Source of the DNA: Bostrychus sinensis
Lineage: Eukaryota; Chordata; Actinopteri; Gobiiformes; Eleotridae
Reading direction: 5' to 3'
Assembly: GCA_020698575.1 (NCBI GenBank)
Contig: CM036256.1
Location: forward strand, 186,001-250,000
Length of the DNA stretch: 64,000 nt
The notes under the pieces were generated by a model, which was not told where the DNA came from, ran no database searches, and was given only the letters and a program-made list of their open reading frames with translations. Below are positions 42,401 through 53,258 of the stretch, in pieces (position 1 is the first letter of the stretch; the number at the start of each line of letters is the position of its first letter). The translations under genes were made by a program, and so were the position numbers.

Positions 42401-45400
42401 TGGTCCGGTCCTGGTCTGATCCTGGTCTGATCCTGGTCCGGTCCTGGTCCAGTCCTGGTCTGATCCTGGTCCGGTCCTGGTCTGATCCTGGTCTGATCCT
42501 GGTCTGATCCTGGTCCGGTCCTGGTCCGGTCCTGGTCTGATCCTGGTCCGGTCCTGGTCCGATCCTGGTCCGGTCCTGGTCTGATCCTGGTCTGATCCTG
42601 GTCCGGTCCTGGTCCAGTCCTGGTCCGGTCCTGGTCTGATCCTGGTCCGGTCCTGGTCTGATCCTGGTCTGATCCTGGTCTGATCCTGGTCTGATCCTGG
42701 TCCGGTCCTGGTCCGGTCCTGGTCTGATCCTGGTCCGGTCCTGGTCCGGTCCTGGTCCAGTCCTGGTCCGGTCCTGGTCTGATCCTGGTCCGGTCCTGGT
42801 CTGATCCTGGTCTGATCCTGGTCTGATCCTGGTCTGATCCTGGTCCGGTCCTGGTCCGGTCCTGGTCTGATCCTGGTCCGGTCCTGGTCCGGTCCTGGTC
42901 CAGTCCTGGTCCGGTCCTGGTCTGATCCTGGTCCGGTCCTGGTCTGATCCTGGTCTGATCCTGGTCCGGTCCTGGTCCGGTCCTGGTCCGATCCTGGTCT
43001 GATCCTGGTCCGGTCCTGGTCTGATCCTGGTCCGATCCTGGTCCGGTCCTGGTCTGATCCTGGTCTGATCCTGGTCCGGTCCTGGTCCGGTCCTGGTCCA
43101 GTCCTGGTCCGGTCCTGGTCCGGTCCTGGTCTGATCCTGGTCCGGTCCTGGTCCAGTCCTGGTCCGGTCCTGGTCCAGTCCTGGTCTGATCCTGGTCCGG
43201 TCCTGGTCTGATCCTGGTCCGATCCTGGTCCAGTCCTGGTCCGGTCCTGGTCCGGTCCTGGTCCGATCCTGGTCCGGTCCTGGTCCGATCCTGGTCCGGT
43301 CCTGGTCCGGTCCTGGTCCGGTCCTGGTCCGATCCTGGTCCGGTCCTGGTCCGATCCTGGTCCGGTCCTGGTCCGATCCTGGTCCGGTCCTGGTCTGATC
43401 CTGGTCCGGTCCTGGTCCGGTCCTGGTCTGATCCTGGTCCGGTCCTGGTCCGGTCCTGGTCCGGTCCTGGTCCAGTCCTGGTCTGATCCTGGTCCAGTCT
43501 TGGTCCGGTCCTGGTCCGGTCCTGGTCCAGTCCTGGTCCGGTCCTGGTCCGGTCCTGGTCTGATCCTGGTCCAGTCTTGGTCCGGTCCTGGTCCGGTCCT
43601 GGTCCAGTCCTGGTCTGATCCTGGTCCAGTCTTGGTCCGGTCCTGGTCCGGTCCTGGTCCAGTCCTGGTCCGGTCCTGGTCCGGTCCTGGTCTGATCCTG
43701 GTCCGGTCCTGGTCCAGTCCTGGTCCGGTCCTGGTCCAGTCCTGGTCTGATCCTGGTCCAGTCTTGGTCCGGTCCTGGTCCGGTCCTGGTCCAGTCCTGG
43801 TCCGGTCCTGGTCCGGTCCTGGTCTGATCCTGGTCCGGTCCTGGTCCGGTCCTGGTCCGGTCCTGGTCTGATCCTGGTCCGGTCCTGGTCCGGTCCTGGT
43901 CTGATCCTGGTCCGGTCCTGGTCCGGTCCTGGTCCAGTCCTGGTCCGGTCCTGGTCCGGTCCTGGTCTGATCCTGGTCCGGTCCTGGTCCGGTCCTGGTC
44001 CGGTCCTGGTCTGATCCTGGTCCGGTCCTGGTCCGGTCCTGGTCCGGTCCTGGTCCGGTCCTGGTCCGGTCCTGGTCTGATCCTGGTCCGGTCCTGGTCC
44101 GGTCCTGGTCCGGTCCTGGTCTGATCCTGGTCTGATCCTGGTCCGGTCCTGGTCCAGTCCTGGTCCGGTCCTGGTCCGGTCCTGGTCTGATCCTGGTCCG
44201 GTCCTGGTCTGATCCTGGTCCGGTCCTGGTCCGGTCCTGGTCTGATCCTGGTCCGGTCCTGGTCTGATCCTGGTCTGATCCTGGTCCAGTCCTGGTCCGG
44301 TCCTGGTCCGGTCCTGGTCCAGTCCTGGTCCGGTCCTGGTCTGATCCTGGTCTGATCCTGGTCCGGTCCTGGTCTGATCCTGGTCTGATCCTGGTCTGAT
44401 CCTGGTCCGGTCCTGGTCCAGTCCTGGTCCGGTCCTGGTCCGGTCCTAGTCCTGGTCTAGTACTACCTTGGCCCACCACGTGGAGAGCATGAAGTAGGTG
44501 TTGACGTTGTCCTCTCCGAACTGCTGGGCCACGTAGAGACCCAGGGAGCCGTACGAGTCGTAGATGTTCCTCTTGGTCTGGTCCGACAGAACCGCGTGGG
44601 CGTTGTTCAGCTCCTTAAACTTCTCCGCCGCCTCGGGATTATCCGGGTTCTTATCCGGGTGGAACCGCAGCGCCAGCTTCCTAAACGGGTTTAAGAGGAG
44701 AGAGAAGCCCTTTTACAGTGTGTCAGGTGGAATCAAGGCCTCGGCCTGGCCGCCTGCTGAGAGCTGCTCAAGGACCACAGTAAACTCTGCAGAGGAACAA
44801 ACATGAACGCTTTCAGAGTTCATTTAACAACGGCAGGAGTTACTGAACTGAGGTGAGAGTAACTTTCCCTTCAGTGTTGGTGTAAATATCCAGAGTTAAC
44901 AGTGACAGTGTTAATAAACAGTGTAATAACAGGAGTTATTACAGTCTCACAGAACTGGCTCTGTCCTCTGTCGCTGCGCCCAGCTTTAAACCAAACACAG
45001 TTTTTCTGCTTCTGCGTGAGGTAAGTTCATCTTTATACCATAAAATCTATATACTATAGATACTATAGTACTATAGTATCTATAGTACTATATTTTTGTA
45101 GTTGTTCAACACTGATTTAAGGAGTTTTGTCTTAAATGTCTCTGTGCTGCTGTGCTGTGATTAGCTTATTCCAAGCTAGCGTTAGCCCATAGCTAGCAGG
45201 CTAACTCCAGAGCTTCATTCAAAACTGAACATTTTTATTTCATTTTCTGCCTGATTAAACACTGAAGCATTTTTTTACTCACCTTTGCAAACATGAGGCA
45301 CCACATCATATTTCTCATGTGCTAAGCTAACACTCACTGAGGCTCTGTTTGTAAAATAACGTTTTTGTTTTTTTTAATGTTCCTGTTCTGCAGGAGATGG

Positions 45401-47545
45401 AGTTTTGTCTGAGAAGAAAACACAGGTGAAGTTTTCTGTTGGGGAATTTGAATTTAATGTTGGATGTAAGAAGTATTGTTCTTTTATGTATGTTTTACAC
45501 CAAATGTTTATTTTAATAAAGAGGTAAGATAACATGGATATATTGTGTTTTATTTCTGCACTGTAATAGTTTTAAGTGTAGTTTGGAAGTAATTTTTGAA
45601 TAAATCGGGTTAACTATAAACTCAGTTATTTCTGATCGACACTGAGCCCAGAGTTTTCTGTAAATGACTGTGTACAGAGTTGGTTACATCACAGTAAAAC
45701 TCAGTCACACACAGCTGCTGTCAGTGCGGTGGAAAACTAACTCTGTCAGTGTTCGATAAACAATACGAGGGAGTTTGCCAACATTTCTGGATTGTGATAC
45801 ACTTTTGGACTAAATGCCTTATATGTTTTGGCAGTTTTGAGCTGGACTGTTTTTGGTGATTTCGGGCCATTTTGCCTTATTTGGACTAACTCTCCAAAAT
45901 GATGAAACAGTGACTGGACTCCCCAACCTGCTCAGCTCAAACGTATCTGTTATGATTAAGTTGTCTTCATTTAGGAAAATATGGGCATTTAGTAGTTCCT
46001 TTTTAGATTAGTTATTAATTGTTTTGAGCTGTGCTTTGCTTTTGCTAAATTCCTGCATTAAATATATACAATTCTAACTTCATCTTCGTACACCAATGCC
46101 TGTGGAAGTAAAAGGTTAGCTTTGTTGTGTGCATCAGCTCTTAATGGTTGTTTTAGTTTTCCACACAGATATTTCCTTAGGGCAGATTTTTCTGTCGTTT
46201 AGAATGAACCTGATCAGTAACAAGAGCCAAGATCGAAGAAGCCTCCAGTTACCTGAGTGGATTGGTGTTACATTCACTGTATATACTATCTATATTATCT
46301 ATACTATCTATACTATCTATATTATCTATATTATCTGTACTATGTATCTGTAGTAGCAGAGGAAGCAGGGCAGACGTCAGGAGCTGAGGTTAGAATCAGG
46401 GGAGCAGCTCTGCTTCAGCTCAGGAACTGCTTTTAGATTCAGGAGTGGATGAAGTCCTGCTCATCTACAGCCAAGACCCCAAGAGACAGAGAACTGATTT
46501 TTACCTGAAAAGTGACTGAGCATTACCTGTCCAGGTGAGCGTTACCTGTCCAGGTGAGAGTTACCTGTCCAGGTGAGAGTTACCTGTCCAGGTGAGCATT
46601 ACCTGTCCAGGTGAGCGTTACCTGTCCAGGTGAGCGTTACCTGTCCAGGTGAGCATTACCTGTCCAGGTGAGCGTTACCTCTCCAGGTGAGAGTTACCTG
46701 TCCAGGTGAGCATTACCTGTCCAGGTGAGCGTTACCTGTCCAGGTGAGCGTTACCTGTCCAGGTGAGCATTACCTGTCCAGGTGAGAGTTACCTGTCCAG
46801 GTGAGAGTTACTTGTCCAGGTGAGCGTTACCTGTCCAGGTGAGCGTTACCTGTCCAGGTGAGCATTACCTCTCCAGGTGAGAGTTACCTGTCCAGGGGAG
46901 AGTTACCTGTCCAGGTGAGCGTTACCTCTCCAGGTGAGAGTTACCTGTCCAGGTGAGCGTTACCTGTCCAGGTGAGAGTTACCTGTCCAGGTGAGAGTTA
47001 CCTGTCCAGGTGAGAGTTACTTGTCCAGGTGAGAGTTACCTGTCCAGGTGAGCGTTACCTGTCCAGGTGAGAGTTACCTGTCCAGGTGAGAGTTACCTGT
47101 CCAGGTGAGCGTTACCTCTCCAGGTGAGAGTTACCTGTCCAGGTGAGAGTTACCTGTCCAGGTGAGCGTTACCTGTCCAGGTGAGAGTTACCTGTCCAGG
47201 TGAGAGTTACCTGTTCAGGTGAGCGTTACCTGTCCAGGTGAGCGTTACCTCTCCAGGTGAGAGTTACCTGTCCAGGTGAGCGTTACCTGTCCAGGTGAGC
47301 GTTACTTGTCCAGGTGAGCGTTACCTGTCCAGGTGAGCGTTACTTGTCCAGGTGAGAGTTACTTGTCCAGGTGAGAGTTACCTGTCCAGGTGAGTGTTAC
47401 CTGTCCAGGTGAGTGTTACCTGTCCAGGTGACAGTTACCTGTAGGACTTCCTGATGTCGTCATGGCTGCAGCCCCGCTCCAGACCCAGGACCTGGTACAG
47501 AGACTCTCCTGAGGTGGATAAAGTGCGCTGCCGTCCGTCAGACAT
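39388..47545 (-). CDS. DnaJ subfamily C member 5 (cysteine-string protein), complete
   Basis: CSP is a palmitoylated co-chaperone on synaptic and secretory vesicles. It works with Hsc70 to keep SNAP-25 folded. Coding exons in transcript order are 47545-47439, 44680-44467, 40952-40778 and 39476-39388, 585 nt or 194 residues plus stop. The N-terminus is [20 protein letters not shown], with the serine in the conserved RQRTLSTSG phosphosite context. The J domain carries the Hsp70-activating HPD ([14 protein letters not shown]). The linker has [20 protein letters not shown]. The cysteine string [20 protein letters not shown] plus C has 12 Cys and keeps the LL pair mutated in human CLN4 disease. 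The C-terminus ends HRKYGDTYT. The length matches the usual ~198. The fish paralogue (a or b) cannot be told. All three introns contain arrays. Confidence 0.96.
39530..40692 (+). repeat. 20/22-bp minisatellite in dnajc5 intron 3
   Basis: The array mixes GAACAAGAACTTTACTCTGA and GAACACGGAGGACTTTATGC plus CA units. The GGAGG unit punctuates the array in blocks of about 60-100 bp. It starts about 55 bases upstream (transcript sense) of the exon 4 acceptor. Confidence 0.95.
40778..40952 (-). CDS. dnajc5 exon 3 (cysteine string)
   Basis: The acceptor is TTTCTCAG|GGCC and the donor GACAGCG|GTGAGC; 58 codons plus 1 base. It holds the Cys string, then [20 protein letters not shown], the acidic segment typical of CSP. 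Confidence 0.95.
40960..41138 (+). repeat. Degenerate TAGTCCTGGTC repeats
   Basis: Loosely repeated 12-mers (TCCTGGTCTAGT) and diverged TTAGACCTGG-type words adjoin the main 12-bp array. They probably share its origin. Confidence 0.7.
41139..44452 (+). repeat. 12-bp minisatellite in dnajc5 intron 2, ~276 copies
   Basis: The unit is GTCCGGTCCTGG, with variants GTCTGATCCTGG, GTCCAGTCCTGG and GTCCGATCCTGG, and rare CTTGG. In transcript sense it begins about 15 bases after the exon 2 donor and fills the intron almost to exon 3. A minus-strand open frame of 1,114 codons results from a unit divisible by 3. Confidence 0.97.
44467..44680 (-). CDS. dnajc5 exon 2 (J domain core and linker)
   Basis: The acceptor is CCGTTTAG|GAAG and the donor GCCAAG|GTAGTA; 1 base plus 71 codons. 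It contains the HPD motif and ends LSTWWAK before the Cys string. Confidence 0.96.
44681..46525 (-). other. dnajc5 intron 1, unique part
   Basis: This part has no coding exon. AT-rich stretches include TATCTA-type repeats at about 46280-46345. Portions at about 44830-45000 and 45640-45770 carry AACTCTG/CAGTGTT words typical of a dispersed fish repeat, but its ends could not be placed. Confidence 0.5.
46528..47438 (-). repeat. 19-bp minisatellite amplifying the dnajc5 exon 1 donor, ~48 copies
   Basis: In transcript sense the unit is GGACAGGTAACGCTCACCT, with GCG/ACT/GCA variants. The true junction reads TACAG|GTAACTGTCACCTGG, so the array continues directly from it. Nearly every copy keeps ACAG|GTAAC, a good donor. 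Read on the plus strand each unit also has CCAG|GTGAG, another consensus donor. Confidence 0.96.
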
Positions 47546-47550
47546 CCTTC
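47439..47550 (-). CDS. dnajc5 exon 1 (start codon)
   Basis: The acceptor is CATCGCAG|GAAGG, then ATG at 47545-47543, 35 codons plus 2 bases, and the donor TACAG|GTAACT. Upstream untranslated exons must lie at higher coordinates. The start is supported by the conserved CSP N-terminus. Confidence 0.95.
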
Positions 47551-47559
47551 CTGCGATGG

Positions 47560-48146
47560 GGAGACGTGTTAGTGTCACAGAGCGGTGCTAGGGGGCGCTA
47601 CAGGCCCAGAGGTCTGTGCACTGCCTTCAGTCATCACCAACAATCACCAGAACATCTGGTAATCTGAGGAGGAGGTTGTGGGTTTGACTCCTGAGCCCTC
47701 TGACACTTTTACCGCGAGGAGCCCATGTTTGTGCCATCATTACATCCTGCGCTTCTGCTCAGATGCTAAACTTGTCCTTGTCTTCCTTGTACTCATGTAA
47801 TAACAATAAAAGTTTAATCTAATCTAATAATTTTTTGTTTTAATTTAATGTTTTATGTATTTTGTCTCCCATGTAATAATGTTGTTGTTCTGTTTCATCC
47901 ACGCCTGAGTAATCCTGTTTTCTCTGGCGCTGAATTTCTGAGGCCTAATTATTAATAATTATTGTAAATGTTTTTTTTAATTATATAATGTTTTTGATGG
48001 CTGTAAAACGGTTGTAGAGGTGACCAAAATATAAAGAAAAGCAGAATAAGAAACAACACAAATCTCAACAAAATGGCAGACATTTATCTAATTACTAAGT
48101 CTAAGTTACAAATATCTAATTTTATAAACTAAACAAAATAAATTAA
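47560..48146. other. AT-rich DNA upstream of dnajc5 coding start
   Basis: It probably belongs to the 5' intron of dnajc5. No exon or complete element is recognised. Confidence 0.5.
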
Positions 48147-48159
48147 CAGTGGTGGAATG

Positions 48160-49591
48160 CAGGGGCGGACTGGGACAGAAAAACAGCCCTGGAGTCTGCC
48201 CAGCCCCCCCCCCCCCCAAAAAAAAAAAAAAAAAAAAAAAAAAATTACGACGTTACAAAAAGCACAATTTCAATTAGAAGTTGTTTATGATAGTAAACTA
48301 AAAATCTTTAGACTTTAGGAAATTGTTCATGATTGTACAATGTAAAAAAATAAAAATAAATACATAAATACATTTTAAAAAAAATGACTGATCTGACTTC
48401 TAAACCAGGACTAAACCACACATGGTCCACACACCAAATTCAAGTCCCTAAACTTGAATCATCAGGTTTAGGCCTGGTTTTGTACAGGTTTAGTTCCAGA
48501 TTTGAATCTGATTTGATCCTGGCACAGACCTGATTAAGACCTGGTTTTGTCCCTGTTTAGACCTGTTTTAGCTTTAGTTTTGGACAGCGTATACCTATTT
48601 TAGTTAGGGTTTAGTCTTGGTTAGACCTGGTTGTGTTCTGTTTTAAATATAGTTTAGTCCTGGATTACACTCTGACTTATTATTGGAGGGCTTGGGAACA
48701 TCGCTGGATTTAATTCACATTAGATATAGTTGCAATAGTTGGTTTAAAAGCTGTCATCTGAACTTGGTTTTAAAGTTGAAGATGTTTCACCTTTTATCCA
48801 AGAGGCTTTCTCACTTCTGAAATTTGATTTGACTGTAAGAGAGCTCTCTTTAAAACCAAGTCCAGATGACAGCTTTTAAACCTACGATTGCAATGGAATC
48901 AGCCTGGATGAATGAGAGTCTTCACAGCCATATTAGATATAATATTATTCTTATTATTCATATTGTTATTGTTATGATAGTGTTTTAGAGCTATGTATAG
49001 GAAGTGGAATAAATATGTCATAGCCTAAATAGCTATGAAAGCCCTGTGTTTCAGACAGTAAGCTTTACTCACCACTTGCTCTGTACACGGCTCTACCTGA
49101 GGTAAAACTTCCTCTGGTTCTGTGGGCCCCTGAGCCTGAGCAGCGCTGGGCCCCCACCACCACACTCAGCCTCTTCATCCTCATGTTGTGCTGTACTGGT
49201 GGATGTGGCTTTAGCACTGCTGCTGTCAAACACTTCTGTTATATTTTTACACTTGAACGCCTCACATGCAAGCGACTTAAACTTCTTTTCCCTGACTTTC
49301 TCTGCTCCGCCCTTCCATGACGTAAACGCACGGCAGCCTCTGCTCACGCGCCACCGCCGCCTTCACGGCCGCCTGTCGGCGGACTTGCGGACTTGTTCGA
49401 GAGCCTGACTGCATTGAGTGGCTGCAGCTGTTCTTTCTTCTTCTACTCCGCTGTTGCGCATCAGCGCAGCTGCGCCCTCTCTGGTCTGGTTGTGTTGTGT
49501 TTATGGAGTCTATGTAAAACGGCCCATCGGCCGACTCAGCGACGGCCGTTCTGTGATCCTCCAGAATGCACAGATGGCCAGTCCGCCCCTG
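48160..49591 (-). mobile_element. hAT element, deletion derivative
   Basis: The inverted ends are CAGGGGCGGACTGG and CCAGTCCGCCCCTG, flanked by an exact 8-bp duplication GTGGAATG (48152-48159 and 49592-49599). It contains a poly-C/poly-A stretch (about 48206-48243). On the minus strand it keeps only an N-terminal transposase relic (49347-49093). It inserted into the repeat at 48147-50235. Confidence 0.92.
49093..49347 (-). pseudogene. hAT transposase N-terminal relic
   Basis: An 84-codon frame begins MSRGCRAFTSWKGGAEKVRE and continues with KCKNITEVF. It resembles the lysine-rich start and KC-x-KITDMF-type motif of fish hAT transposases. The BED, catalytic and dimerisation domains are missing. 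Confidence 0.55.
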
Positions 49592-50239
49592 GTGGAATGT
49601 AACAAAGTAAAAGTACTTAGTTACTTTACTTAAGTACAATTTTTATGAATCTGCACTTGAGTAAATTTTATAAGAGGAACCTTTACTTCACTACATTTTA
49701 GAGAAAGTATGTGTACTTTTTAATCCACTCCATTTTTTTTAATTTTTTTTAATGTAAAAAGTATTTTGAGTTAGGTTATAATCATTAGTTTTTGCCGTGA
49801 CGCAGTACTTCAGTATAACAGTGCAGTAAAAGTATAACAGATGCAGTAATGTAGTACTCTTCAGAAAAACCTCACTACATTTCTGGTGGGGGGGTATTAT
49901 GTGGTTATTAAATGTTTATCCTATAATATTCATATTACTAACCAGACTGAATTTTAACATGACCAAATCTTTTGTAACATAACAATTAGTAAGACGTTTT
50001 AAAACGTTTTATCATTATTATTATTTTCTTTCCAAAAGCAGCTCCACAGTGCTCTGAGTCTGTCCCTGGCTCGCGCACACAGGAGCCGCTCTGAGCCGTC
50101 TCCTTTTCTCTCAGTCCGTCTGAAAATAAGTACTTTAATGCTTTTACTTAAGTAAACATTTTCATGTAATACTTTTACTTTTACTTCAGTATATTTTGCT
50201 CCTTTATCTGTACTTTTACTTCGGCTAAGTACTGCTAAC

Positions 50240-50400
50240 TAGCTAAAAACAGATAAATGACGCTGCGCGGGGACGTATCGTGCGTAGCCCCGCCCTGACG
50301 CACGCCACGCACGTGAGCGCGGCCGCGGCGGGAGGAGCGGCTCCTGACGGCGCTGAGAATTAAACTTTATTTAGATTTTTGTACGGAGGTAAACTCTCAG
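50240..50400. promoter_or_regulatory. CpG-rich candidate promoter, possibly bidirectional
   Basis: A short CpG-dense block (GCGCGGCCGCGGCGGG) holds an E-box CACGTG at about 50309. On the plus strand TTTGTACGGAG|GTAAACTC is a donor-like end at about 50388, which could close a non-coding first exon. The dnajc5 5' UTR exon is still unplaced upstream of 47552 on the minus strand, so this block may serve both directions. This is inferred from composition and position. Confidence 0.4.
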
Positions 50401-50644
50401 AGCTGTGTTTGGTAACGAGGCAGGATATTTCTGTTATGTTCTGGAGCGTTAGCCTGAGCTTTGTGTTTTGTGCTTTTGTCTTTAATTTGATCTTCAATCA
50501 AACGGAACGAGGGCTAACGCGGTTAGCTTAGCCCGGACTGGACCGGACTGGACCCGGACTGGACCCGCGTCTAAAACTGCTTCTGATTCACTTTGGGACT
50601 CGGTTTTGTGGCTTTGAACAAAAGAAAGTTAACTTTACTGTGGT

Positions 50645-50780
50645 AGACCAGGTCTAAACCAGGTCTAAACCAGGTCTAAACCAGGTCTAAACCAGGAATA
50701 AACCAGGTCTAAACCAGGAATAAACCAGGTCTAAACCAGGACTAAACCAGGTCTAAACCAGGTCCGAACCAGGTCCGAAT
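50645..50780 (+). repeat. 12-bp ACCAGGTCTAAA array
   Basis: About 11 copies of ACCAGGTCTAAA with ACCAGGAATAAA and ACCAGGTCCGA variants. It is a relative of the GGTCTAGTCC-type repeats in dnajc5 intron 2, read on the other strand. Confidence 0.85.
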
Positions 50781-50802
50781 TATTATAAAACGTTCTGTGT
50801 CA

Positions 50803-51079
50803 GGAGCAGCAGCAGGAGGAGGAGGAGCAGCAGGAGGAGGAGCAGCAGCAGGAGGAGGAGGAGCAGCAGGAGGAGGAGCAGCAGGAGGAGGAGCAGCAGC
50901 AGGAGGAGGAGCAGCAGCAGGAGGAGGAGCAGCAGCAGGAGGAGCAGCAGGAGGAGCAGCAGCAGCAGGAGGAGCAGCAGCAGGAGGAGCAGCAGCAGGA
51001 GGAGGAGGAGAACCTCAGCCTCTCCTCTGCCGTTGTCTGAGTCAGGATCGTGTGGCTGCAGAGGAGTTCCTCAGGAGGT
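50803..51079 (+). other. GCA/GGA microsatellite with possible exon
   Basis: TGTGTCAG|GAGCAGC is acceptor-like and CTCAGGAG|GTAAAG at about 51079 is donor-like. Between them, GCAGCAGGAGGA repeats (50803-51011) lead into non-repetitive sequence. Two frames stay open: one Ala/Gly-rich ending VAAEEFLRR, one Ser/Arg-rich ending GCRGVPQE. The Glu/Gln frame stops. I recognise no protein, and there is no ATG. It may be a low-complexity exon of the gene from 50.3 kb, or only a microsatellite. Confidence 0.3.
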
Positions 51080-51370
51080 AAAGCAGAGGAGCAGAACGGA
51101 GCTGCTAATATCGGCCCCGATAAGCCGATAATCGGCAGTTATGACGTATACAGATAATTCCGATAATTAAAAATTCAACCGATAATAAAGCCAATAATAA
51201 AAAGTCCAAACTGCACAGTTTCTGCTGTGGTTTTCTCACTGACAGCTCTCAGTCTGTGAGCGTCCCCCAGGCCTCATTAATAGTTTTGAAAAATGTCAAA
51301 AAATAGTTCTTAATACCAGAGCCGCCGCTGATCTGCTGTTTCCCTGTCTCTGCCCCGCCTCCCTCTCCTC
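51080..51370. other. DNA with CCGATAATCGG-type words
   Basis: AATATCGGCCCCGATAAGCC and nearby GATAATTCCGATAATT resemble subterminal parts of fish DNA transposons, but no paired ends could be found. No exon is seen. Confidence 0.45.
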
Positions 51371-51373
51371 AGG

Positions 51374-53072
51374 GCCTGTCTACACCTGTCCACACCTGTC
51401 CCTACCTGTCCACACCTGTCCTACACCTGTCCCTACCTGTCCACACCTGTACCTGTCCCTACCTGTCCATACCAGTCCCTACCTGTCCACACCTGTCCAC
51501 ACCTGTCCATACTTGTCCACACCTGTCTACACCTGTCCCTACCTGTCCACACCTGTACCTGTCCCTACCTGTCCATACCAGTCCCTACCTGTCCACACCT
51601 GTCCACACCTGTCCATACTTGTCCATACTTGTCCCTACCTGTCCACACCTGTCCACACCTGTCTACACCTGTCCCTACCTGTCCACACCTGTACCTGTCC
51701 CTACCTGTCCACACCTGTCCATACCTGTCCACACCTGTCCACACCTGTCCATACTTGTCCATACTTGTCCCTACCTGTCCACACCTGTCCACACCTGTCC
51801 ATACTTGTCCATACTTGTCCCTACCTGTCCACACCTGTCCACACCTGTCTACACCTGTCCCTACCTGTCCACACCTGTACCTGTCCCTACCTGTCCACAC
51901 CTGTCCATACCTGTCCACACCTGTCCACACCTGTCCATACTTGTCCATACTTGTCCCTACCTGTCCACACCTGTCCACACCTGTCCACACCTGTCTACAC
52001 CTGTCCCTACCTGTCCACACCTGTACCTGTCCCTACCTGTCCACACCTGTCCATACCTGTCCACACCTGTCCACACCTGTCCATACTTGTCCATACTTGT
52101 CCCTACCTGTCCACACCTGTCCACACCTGTCCACACCTGTCCACACCTGTCTACACCTGTCCCTACCTGTCCACACCTGTACCTGTCCACACCTGTCCAT
52201 ACCTGTCCCTACCAGTCCCTACCTGTCCACACCTGTCCACACCTGTCCATACTTGTCCATACTTGTCCCTACCTGTCCACACCTGTCCACACCTGTCTAC
52301 ACCTGTCCCTACCTGTCCACACCTGTACCTGTCCCTACCTGTCCACACCTGTCCATACCTGTCCACACCTGTCCACACCTGTCCATACTTGTCCATACTT
52401 GTCCCTACCTGTCCACACCTGTCCACACCTGTCTACACCTGTCCCTACCTGTCCACACCTGTACCTGTCCCTACCTGTCCACACCTGTCCATACCTGTCC
52501 ATACCTGTCCCTACCTGTCCCTACCTGTCCATACCAGTCCCCACCTGTCCACACCTGTCCACACCTGTCCATACCAGTCCCTACCTGTCCATACCAGTCC
52601 CTACCTGTCCCTACCTGTCCACACCTGTCCCTACCTGTTCACACCTGTTCACACCTGTCCACACCTGTCCACACCTGTCCATACCAGTCCCTACCTGTCC
52701 ACACCTGTCCCTACCTGTCCCTACCTGTCCATACCTGTCCACACCTGTCCCTACCTGTCCACACCTGTTCACACCTGTCCACACCTGTCCATACCTGTCC
52801 ACACCTGTCCACACCTGTCCATACCAGTCCCTACCTGTCCACACCTGTCCCTACCTGTCCCTACCTGTCCATACCAGTCCACACCTGTCCCTACCTGTCC
52901 CTACCTGTCCCTACCTGTCCACACCTGTCCCTACCTGTCCCTACCTGTCCACACCTGTCCCTACCTGTCCACACCTGTTCACACCTGTCCATACCAGTCC
53001 CTACCTGTCCACACCTGTTCACACCTGTCCATACCAGTCCCTACCTGTCCACACCTGTCCATACCTGTCCAG
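51374..53072 (+). repeat. 10-bp minisatellite with higher-order structure
   Basis: Basic units are ACCTGTCCAC, TACCTGTCCC and TACTTGTCCA. A marker unit ACCTGTCTAC recurs at 51521, 51657, 51843, 51989, 52145, 52291 and 52427, spacings of 136, 186, 146, 156, 146 and 136 bp. This shows a higher-order repeat that grows by single 10-bp units. The right third (after about 52500) loses this order. The plus-strand open frames of about 500 codons are artefacts. Confidence 0.96.
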
Positions 53073-53258
53073 TGTGAATATCTGGAATTTATCTGAGGCT
53101 AAAATTTGTTTACGTTCGTGTTCTTTCAGAAAGGCGACGCTCATTTCCCCACATTTTTTTTCTGTCGTCATGGAGACTGCGTCGTTTCAGTTGAAGAGTG
53201 GCTTTTGAGCTAAACATTCATAGAAACCTCTATAACCTACCTCCTCACTGTGTCCTGC
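53073..53258 (+). other. Unique segment between two arrays
   Basis: It ends TCACTGTGTCCTGCAG, an acceptor-like sequence immediately before the GGGGACA array. No exon can be recognised after it. Confidence 0.4.

Larger units (their letters stand above)
48147..50235. mobile_element. Fish interspersed repeat split by a hAT
   Basis: The sequence CAGTGGTGGAATG (48147-48159) continues after the inserted hAT as GTAACAAAGTAAAAGTACTT (from about 49600). It carries on with many AAGTACTTTTACT-type words to about 50235 (TAAGTACTG). This matches a very common teleost repeat rich in AGTAC words. Its class is uncertain and its right end is approximate. Confidence 0.65.

Noticed and set aside
41135..44479. 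1,114-codon minus-strand frame ([10 protein letters not shown] repeats), collagen-like at first sight
   Set aside because: It is a 12-bp intronic array inside dnajc5 with no signal peptide and no Gly-X-Y triplet pattern.
44564..44806. Plus-strand frame over dnajc5 exon 2
   Set aside because: Antisense to the J domain, with no domain of its own.
51513..53208. About 500-codon plus-strand frames with regular Cys/His/Pro, zinc-finger-like
   Set aside because: Several frames give the same Thr-Cys-Pro-His pattern from a 10-bp repeat. The spacing does not match any zinc-finger class.
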